This document shows positions 56,401 through 64,000 of a stretch of 64,000 nt of DNA, in pieces. Location: the NCBI RefSeq assembly GCF_040958095.1, contig NC_091152.1:19011381-19075380 (forward strand), given 5' to 3'. The translations under genes and the position numbers were made by a program. How positions within the stretch are numbered: the first letter of the stretch is position 1; every line of letters begins with the position of its first letter. The notes under the pieces are model-generated. The model was given only the letters and a program-made list of their open reading frames with translations. It did no database searches and was not told the DNA's origin. This DNA is from Procambarus clarkii (taxonomy: Eukaryota > Arthropoda > Malacostraca > Decapoda > Cambaridae).

Positions 56401-59252
56401 AGCTGTAGACTAGTGCATGGAGACCATGCTGCTGGTGAAGCTGTAGGACTAGTGCATGGAGACCATGCTGCTGGTGAAGCTGTAGACTAGTGCTTGGAGA
56501 CCATGCTGCTGGTGAAGCTGTAGACTAGTGCTTGGAGACCATGCTGCTGGTGAAGCTGTAGACTAGTGCTTGGAGACCATGCTGCTGGTGAAGCTGTAGA
56601 CTAGTGCTTGGAGACCATGCTGCTGGTGAAGCTGTAGACTAGTGCTTGGAGACCATGCTGCTGGTGAAGCTGTGGACTAGTGCTTGGAGACCATGCTGCT
56701 GGTGAAGCTGTAGACTAGTGCTTGGAGACCATGCTGCTGGTGAAGGTGTAGACTAGTGCTTGGAGGACCATGCTGCTGGTGAAGCTGTAGACTAGTGCTT
56801 GGAGACCATGCTGCTGGTGAAGCTGTGAACTAGTGCTTGGAGACCATGCTGCTGGTGAAGCTGTAGACTAGTGCTTGGAGACCATGCTGCTGGTGAAGCT
56901 GTAGACTAGTGCTTGGAGACCATGCTGCTGGTGAAGCTGTGAACTAGTGCTTGGAGACCATGCTGCTAGTGAAGCTGTGAACTAGTGCTTGGAGACCATG
57001 CTGCTGGTGAAGCTGTGAACTAGTGCTTGGAGACCATGCTGCTGGTGAAGCTGTAGACTAGTGCTTGGAGACCATGCTGCTAGTGAAGCTGTGAACTAGT
57101 GCTTGGAGACCATGCTGCTGGTGAAGCTGTAGACTAGTGCTTGGAGACCATGCTGCTAGTGAAGCTGTAGACTAGTGCTTGGAGACCATGTTGCTAGTGA
57201 AGCTGTAGACTAGTACTTGGAGACCATGCTGCTAGTGAAGCTGTAGACTAGTGCTTGGAGACCATGCTGCTAGTGAAGCTGTAGACTAGTGCTTGGAGAC
57301 CATGCTGCTAGTGAAGCTGTAGACTAGTGCTTGGAGACCATGCAGCTGGTGAAGCTGTAGACTAGTGCTTGGAGACCATGCTGCTAGTGATGCTGTGAAC
57401 TAGTGCTTGGAGACCATGCTGCTAGTGAAGCTGTGAACTAGTGCTTGGAGACCATGCTGCTAGTGAAGCTGTGAACTAGTGCTTGGAGACCATGCTGCTA
57501 GTGAAGCTGTGAGCTAGTGCTTGGAGACCATGCTGCTAGTGAAGCTGTGAGCTAGTGCTTGGAGACCATGCTGCTGGTGAAGCTGTAGACTAGTGCTTGG
57601 AGATCATGCTGCTAGTGAAGCTGTAGACTAGTGCATGGAGACCATGCTGCTGGTGAAGCTGTAGACTAGTGCTTGGAGACCATGCTGCTGGTGAAGCTGT
57701 GAACTAGTGCTTGGAGACCATGCTGCTAGTGAAGCTGTGAGCTAGTGCTTGGAGACCATGCTGCTAGTGAAGCTGTGAGCTAGTGCTTGGAGACCATGCT
57801 GCTGGTGAAGCTGTAGATTAGTGCTTGGAGATCATGCTGCTAGTGAAGCTGTAGACTAGTGCATGGAGACCATGCTGCTGGTGAAGCTGTAGACTAGTGC
57901 TTGGAGACCATGCTGCTGGTGAAGCTGTAGACTAGTGCTTGGAGACCATGCTGCTGGTGAAGCTGTAGACTAGTGCTTGGAGACCATGCTGCTAGTGAAG
58001 CTGTAGACTAGTGCTTGGAGACCATGCTGCTGGTGAAGCTGTAGACTAGTGCTTGGAGACCATGCTGCTGGTGAAGCTGTAGACTAGTGCTTGGAGACCA
58101 TGCTGCTGGTGAAGCTGTAGACTAGTGCTTGGAGACCATGCTGCTGGTGAAGCTGTAGACTAGTGCATGGAGACCATGCTGCTGGTGAAGCTGTAGACTA
58201 GTGCTTGGAAACCATGCTGCTGGTGAAGCTGTAGACTAGTGCTCGGAAACCATGCTGCTGGTGAAGCTGTAGACTAGTGCATGGAGACCATGCTGCTGGT
58301 GAAGCTGTAGACTAGTGCATGGAGACCATGCTGCTGGTGAAGCTGTAGACTAGTGCTTGGAGACCATGCTGCTGGTGAAGCTGTAGACTAGTGCTTGGAG
58401 ACCATGCTGCTGGTGAAGCTGTAGACTAGTGCTTGGAGACCATGCTGCTGGTGAAGCTGTAGACTAGTGCTTGGAGACCATCCTGCTAGTGAAGCTGTAG
58501 ACTAGTGCTTGGAGACCATGCTGCTGGTGAAGCTGTAGACTAGTGCATGGAGACCATGCTGCTGGTGAAGCTGTAGACTAGTGCTTGGAGACCATGCTGC
58601 TAGTGAAGCTGTAGACTAGTGCTTGGAGACCATGCTGCTAGTGAAGCTGTAGACTAGTGCTTGGAGACCATGCTGCTAGTGAAGCTATAGACTAGTGCTT
58701 GGAGACCATGCTGCTGGTGAAGCTGTAGACTAGTGCTTGGAGACCATGCTGCTGGTGAAGCTGTAGACTAGTGCTTGGAGACCATGCTGCTGGTGAAGCT
58801 GTAGACTAGTGCTTGGAGACCATGCTGCTAGTGAAGCTGTAGACTAGTGTTTGGAGACCATGCTGCTAGTGAAGCTGTAGACTAGTGCATGGAGACCATA
58901 CTGCTAGTGAAGCTGTAGACTAGTGCATGGAGACCATGCTGCTAGTGAAGCTGTAGACTAGTGCTTGGAGACCATGCTGCTGGTGAAGCTGTAGACTAGT
59001 GCTTGGAGACCAGGCTGCTGGTGAAGCTGTAGACTAGTGCTTGGAGACCAGGCTGCTAGTGAAGCTGTAGACTAGTGCTTGGAGACCATGCTGCTAGTGA
59101 AGCTGTAGACTAGTGCTTGGAGACCATGCTGCTAGTGAAGCTGTAGACTAGTGCTTGGAGACCATGCTGCTAGTGAAGCTGTAGACTAGTGCTTGGAGAC
59201 CATGCTGCTAGTGAAGCTGTAGACTAGTGCTTGGAGACCATGCTGCTAGTGA
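50485..59252. repeat. 38-bp satellite-like array, about 230 copies, with higher-order structure
   Basis: Units contain GGTGAAGCTGTAGACTAGTG and CTTGGAGACCATGCTGCT, period 38 (50521, 50559). Variants are GTGAACTAG, GTGAGCTAG, CTAGTG/CTGGTG and TGCATGG. The rare variant TGCAGCTGG occurs at 51751, 53843, 55477 and 57341, each time in the same run of neighbours, showing blocks of about 55, 43 and 49 monomers. TAG in the unit closes most frames, so the array lacks long ORFs. Confidence 0.97.
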
Positions 59253-59263
59253 AGCATGGTCTC
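59234..59263. other. Perfect 11-bp inverted repeat at the array boundary
   Basis: GAGACCATGCT (59234-59244) and AGCATGGTCTC (59253-59263) flank the eight bases GCTAGTGA. The left arm belongs to the last 38-bp monomer and the right arm lies just outside it. Confidence 0.85.
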
Positions 59264-59289
59264 TGTGTCTCAATTTCAAATCAATATTT

Positions 59290-61495
59290 GAACACACAGG
59301 AACACACAGGAACACACAGGAACGCACAGGAACACACAGGAACGCACAGGAACGCACAGGAACACACAGGAACGCACAGGAACGCACAGGAACGCACAGG
59401 AACACACAGGAACGCACAGGAACGCACAGAAACGCACAGGAACACACAGGAACGCACAGGAGCACACAGGAACGCACAGGAACACACAGGAACGCACAGG
59501 AACACACAGGAACACACAGGAACGCACAGGAACGCACAGGAACACACAGGAACGCACAGGAACACACATGAACGCACACGAACGCACAGGAACACACACA
59601 GGAACACACAGGAACGCACAGGAACACACAGGAACGCACAGGAACACACAGGAACACACAGGAACACACAGGAACACACAGGAACGCACAGGAACGCACA
59701 GGAACACACAGGAACGCACAGGAACACACATGAACGCACACGAACGCACAGGAACACACACAGGAACACACAGGAACACACAGGAACGCACAGGAACACA
59801 CAGGAACGCACAGGAACACACAGGAACACACAGGAACACACAGGAACACACAGGAACGCACAGGAACGCACAGGAACACACAGGAACGCACAGGAACACA
59901 CAGGAGCACACAGGAACACACAGGAACGCACAGGAACACACAGGAACACACAGGAACACACAGGAACGCACAGGAACACACACAGGAACACACAGGAACG
60001 CACACGAACGCACAGGAACACACACAGGAACACACAGGAACGCACAGGAACACACAGGAACGCACAGGAACACACAGGAACACACAGGAACGCACAGGAA
60101 CGCACAGGAACGCACAGGAACACACAGGAACGCACAGGAACACACAGGAACACACAGGAACACACAGGAACGCACAGGAACACACAGGAACGCACAGGAA
60201 CACACAGGAACACACAGGAACACACAGGAACGCACAGGAACATACAGGAACGCACAGGAACACACAGGAACGCACAGGAACGCACAGGAACACACAGGAA
60301 CGCACAGGAACGCACAGGAACGCACAGGAACACACAGGAACGCACAGGAACACACAGGAACACACAGGAACGCACAGGAACACACAGGAACGAGAAGGAA
60401 CACACGGGAACACACAGGAACACACAGGACCACACAGGAACACACAGGAACACACAGGAACGCACAGGAACACACAGGAACACACAGGAACACACAGGAA
60501 CACACAGGAACCCAGAGGAACACACAGGAACACAGAGAAACACAGAGAAACACAGAGAAACACAGAGAAACACAGAGAAACACAGAGAAACACAGAGAAA
60601 CACACAGGAACACAGAGAAACACACAGGGACACACAGGAACACACAGGAACACACAGGAACACACAGAAACACACAGGAACACACAGGAACACAGAGAAA
60701 CACAGAGAAACACAGAAAAACACAGAGAAACACAGAGAAACACAGAGAAACACACAGGAACACACAGGAACACACAGGAACACACAGGAACACACAGGAA
60801 CACACAGGAACCCAGAGGAACACACAGGAACACACAGGAACACACAGGAACACACAGAAACACACAGGAACACACAGGAACACAGAGAAGCACAGAGAAA
60901 CACAGAGAAACACAGAGAAACACAGAGGAACACACAGGAACACAGTGGAACACACAGGAACACACAGGAACACAGAGAAACACACAGGGACACACAGAAA
61001 CACACAGGAACTCACAGGAACACACAGGAACACAGAGAAACACAGAGAAACACAGAGAAACACAGAGAAACACAGTGGAACACACAGGAACACACAGGAA
61101 CACACAGGAACACACAGGAACACACAGGAACACGCAGGAACACACAGGAACCCAGAGGAACACACAGGAACACACAGGAACACACAGGAACACACAGAAA
61201 CACACAGGAACACACAGGAACACAGAGAAGCACAGAGAAACACAGAGAAACACAGAGAAACACAGAGGAACACACAGGAACACAGAGAAACACAGAGACA
61301 CACAGAGAAACACAGAGAAACACAGAGAAACACAGAGAAACACAGAGAAACACACGGGAACACACAGGAACACACAGAAACGCACAGGAACACACAGGAA
61401 CACACAGAAACGCACAGGAACACACAGGAACACACAGAAACACACAGAAACACACAGGAACACACAGGAACACACAGGAACACACAGGAACCAAG
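59290..61495. repeat. 10-bp minisatellite, about 220 copies
   Basis: Units are AACACACAGG and AACGCACAGG in the first half, with AACACAGAGA frequent from about 60530 onward. Length is almost constant; occasional ACAC insertions (for example 59590) shift the register by two. Three units give ten codons, so both strands carry frames of 500-800 codons (+ [10 protein letters not shown], minus [10 protein letters not shown]). They are not credible genes. Confidence 0.97.
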
Positions 61496-61734
61496 ACAAT
61501 AACAACAGCGAATCACGAAACAAAAGAGAGGCGACAATAAACAATGTTAAATGAACGCAGCAACGAAGAGGGACACAGAAGAGAGGAGAAAACTTTGCCA
61601 TGGGGATTACTGCATAAATCCTTCACTCTATTTAATGGAAATGGCGGAGATGGAAGCCAAGGAAGAGAGGAAATGAGAGCAACGAATGAGAAGGTGAAGG
61701 GAGGAGAGGGGAGGAGGAGAATGGGAATATCAGA
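61496..61734. other. Unique purine-rich spacer
   Basis: No gene recognised; the frame at 61544 that leads into the next array has no family resemblance. Confidence 0.5.
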
Positions 61735-62335
61735 GTATCTGGCTGTATTACTGGCTGTGTCGTCAGTGTATCTGGCTGTATTACTGGCTGTGTCGTCAGT
61801 GTATCTGGCTGTATTACTGGCTGTGTCGTCAGTGTATCTGGCTGTATTACTGGCTGTGTCGTCAGTGTATCTGGCTGTATTACTGGCTGTGTCGTCAGTG
61901 TATCTGGCTATATTACTGGCTGTGTCGTCAGTGTATCTGGCTGTATTACTGGCTGTGTCGTCAGTGTATCTGGCTGTATTACTGGCTGTGTCGTCAGTGT
62001 ATCTGGCTGTATTACTGGCTGTGTCGTCAGTGTATCTGGCTATATTACTGGCTGTGTCGTCAGTGTATCTGCTGTGTCGTCAGTGTATCTGGCTGTATTA
62101 CTGGCTGTGTCGTCAGTGTATCTGGCTGTATTACTGGCTGTGTCGTCAGTGTATCTGGCTGTATTACTGGCTGTGTCGTCAGTATATCTGGCTGTATTAC
62201 TGGCTGTGTCGTCAGTGTATCTGACTGTGTCATCAGTGTATCTGACTGTGTCATCAGTGTATCTGGCTGTGTCATCAGTGTATCTGGCTGTGTCATCAGT
62301 GTATCTGGCTGTGTCATCAGTGTATCTGGCTGCCA
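61735..62335. repeat. 33-bp minisatellite grading into a 21-bp form
   Basis: Units contain CTGTATTACTGGCTGTGTCG and TCAGTGTATCTGG, period 33, about 14 copies. From about 62210 the TATTACTGGCTG part is lost and units of 21 bases (GTATCTGGCTGTGTCATCA) follow, about 6 copies. Both lengths are multiples of three, hence the open frame with VSSVYLAVLLA. Confidence 0.94.
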
Positions 62336-62779
62336 CAGTTAATGAAACAATCAGTAAAATTCAATGAATCCGTAAGAATGCGGATTTGTCTCGCGAACGA
62401 TCGCTAGACTTTGTTGACAAACACATTTTAAACTCAAAGACCTTGGGCACTATCCCTCCCCCCCCCGACCCATTCATCCCGGAGTATCCCAACCTCTCCC
62501 CCCCTCCCCATTACCCATCCCAGGATATCCCAGCCCCCTCCCATTACCCATCCCAGGATATCCCAGCCCCCTCCCAGTTCAAACATACACCTGGCAGTCA
62601 TGGCATGCAAGGAGAATTTTCCAGCGTGCATTATGCAAGTGCTTGCAAATAAAGAGGTTGTTTTTATATATCAATTTGAAAAAATAAAATGTCTATTAAT
62701 ATTGATACTTAAGAGAGAAAATCAAATATTGGAGTGTTATTATTTTTGTGAAGACGATAAAATGCATTCAAGAACGGGG
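62336..62779. other. Unique sequence
   Basis: Includes two and a half copies of a 33-base C-rich repeat (CCCATCCCAGGATATCCCAG, about 62513-62580). No gene recognised. Confidence 0.5.
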
Positions 62780-63110
62780 TTGGGGATTGATGGTGACGTC
62801 ACGCCTGGGGCTTCTGGACCACCATGTGCCGCCTTGAGGGCTGAGAGGCACGCCCACCACCGTGCCCGTGGGCGTGCTATGCAGGGTTGTGGGCGTGTGA
62901 GGGGGGGGGGGGGGAATGGAGCCCTAAGGTGTCGTCGTCATGGCGACTGCAACTCAATTTCTGCCGTGATGGAACCAATTGGAGCGACGCCTGCAGCTAG
63001 GCAGCCCCGCCCTCCAGCTACTGTGTCCCCATCTCTTCACGCGGCCCCGGCATCGTCTTCGCCTCCGCCATGTGTACTCATCTATGTGGCCGCCACAAGC
63101 ACACATAAAC
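62780..63110. promoter_or_regulatory. CpG-rich segment with a perfect CRE palindrome, possible promoter
   Basis: TGACGTCA at about 62794-62801 is a full cAMP-response/ATF site. It is followed by repeated GGGCGTG/CACGCCC motifs (Sp/KLF-like) at about 62848-62900 and GTCATGGCGACTGC at 62938-62951. The segment is GC-rich compared with its flanks. A + frame runs from 62600 to 63172 but its codon content looks compositional. A promoter or first exon of a gene to the right is possible but not shown. Confidence 0.3.
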
Positions 63111-63261
63111 ACATATTTATAATCAATATATTATACATACTAACGCGGCAAAAGATAAATGATATTGGATAAGTTTTATGTTAAATTTTTGAGTTTGTGG
63201 AATGTACAGAGGATGGGACGAGGGAGAGTCGAGGCACTCTGCCTGGCGGGCATTTCCTTGT

Positions 63262-64000
63262 TCATCCCCCGTGCTGACGCCGCTGGCACTACCACCACTA
63301 CCACCACTACCACCACCACCACCCACTGACGCCGCTGGCACTACCACCACTACCACCACCACCACCCACTGACGCCGCTGGCACTACCACCACTACCACC
63401 ACCACCACCCACTGACGCCGCTGGCACTACCACCACTACCACCACCACCACCCACTGACGCCGCTGGCACTACCACCACCACCACCCACTGACGCCGCTG
63501 GCACTACCACAACTACCACCACTACCACCACTACCACCACCACCACCACCACTACCACCACCACCCACTGACGCCGCTGGCACTACCACAACTACCACCA
63601 CCACCACCACCACCACTACCCACTGACGCCGCTGGCACTACCACCACTACCACCACCACCCACTGACGCCGCTGGCACTACCACCACTACCACCACCACC
63701 ACCCACTGACGCCGCTGGCACTACCACCACTACCACCACCACCACCACCACCACCACCCACTGACGCCGCTGGCACTACCACCACTACCACCACCACCAC
63801 CCACTGACGCCGCTGGCACTACCACCACTACCACCACTACCACCACCACCCCCCACTGACGCCGCTGGCACTACCACCACTACCACCACCACCACCCACT
63901 GACGCCGCTGGCACTACCACCACTACCACCACCACCACCACTACCACCCACTGACGCCGCTGGCACTACCACCACTACCACCACTACCCCCCACTGACGC
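63262..64000. repeat. About 50-bp minisatellite with embedded (ACC)n, runs off the window
   Basis: Units combine CACTGACGCCGCTGGCAC with a variable number of TACCACCAC/CACCAC steps, so unit length ranges from about 40 to over 100. About 15 cores are visible. It continues beyond 64000. Confidence 0.94.

Noticed and set aside
59208-61601. Cys/Val/Phe-rich and Thr/His/Arg/Asn-rich ORFs of 500-800 codons
   Set aside because: They are translations of a 10-bp repeat in all phases; repeats of [10 protein letters not shown] suggest a membrane protein only by composition.
62600-63172. 190-codon ORF as a gene
   Set aside because: Ala/Pro/Arg/Ser-rich composition, no recognisable domain, and it begins in AT-rich non-coding sequence.

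Overview
The window is animal nuclear DNA, most probably from a decapod crustacean of the crayfish/shrimp type. The evidence is a spliced gene with GT-AG introns, tRNA-derived SINEs, several 5'-truncated non-LTR retrotransposons, foldback elements and very long tandem arrays. There are no operons and no bacterial genes. The decapod assignment rests on the look of the dispersed repeats and is an inference. Positions 13501-14000 are a 500-base run of N, an assembly gap.

Layout. 1-13500: a 31-bp satellite in higher-order blocks of about 6.1 and 4.7 kb. 14001-17140: a 23-bp array, then adjoining 21-bp and 12-bp arrays that share a core. 17140-25590: two damaged copies of one LINE family, each with its own tandem expansion in the same part of the ORF, plus a SINE, foldback elements, (CT)n and unique DNA. 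25590-36468: the only convincing gene, the 3' four coding exons of a KCTD1/KCTD15-type (Drosophila tiwaz-like) BTB protein on the + strand. A 51-bp array precedes its first visible exon and its introns are loaded with repeats. 37021-40428: 20-bp and 13-bp arrays. 40429-44850: mostly unique DNA with a 0.68-kb foldback element and a third SINE. 44851-46000: a 30-bp array. 47025-49390: a ~33-bp array. 50485-59255: a 38-bp array of about 230 copies. 59290-61495: a 10-bp array of about 220 copies. 61735-62335: a 33-bp array. 63262-64000: an (ACC)n-containing array that runs off the window.

By my addition about two thirds of the window is tandem repeat, in roughly twenty unrelated families. The many long open frames in these arrays, often open on both strands and in several frames, come from repetition and are not called as genes.

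The most interesting signals are: (1) a 1.4-kb minisatellite ending at a KCTD 3' splice site, whose ~44 units each carry a branch-point-like CTAAT and a pyrimidine tract but no AG; (2) a SINE whose 3' tail matches the 3' end of the LINE in the same window, suggesting a SINE/LINE partnership; (3) two copies of that LINE with different tandem expansions close together in the same reading frame; (4) a 31-bp satellite monomer containing two perfect dyads; (5) inverted MITE copies on either side of two KCTD exons.
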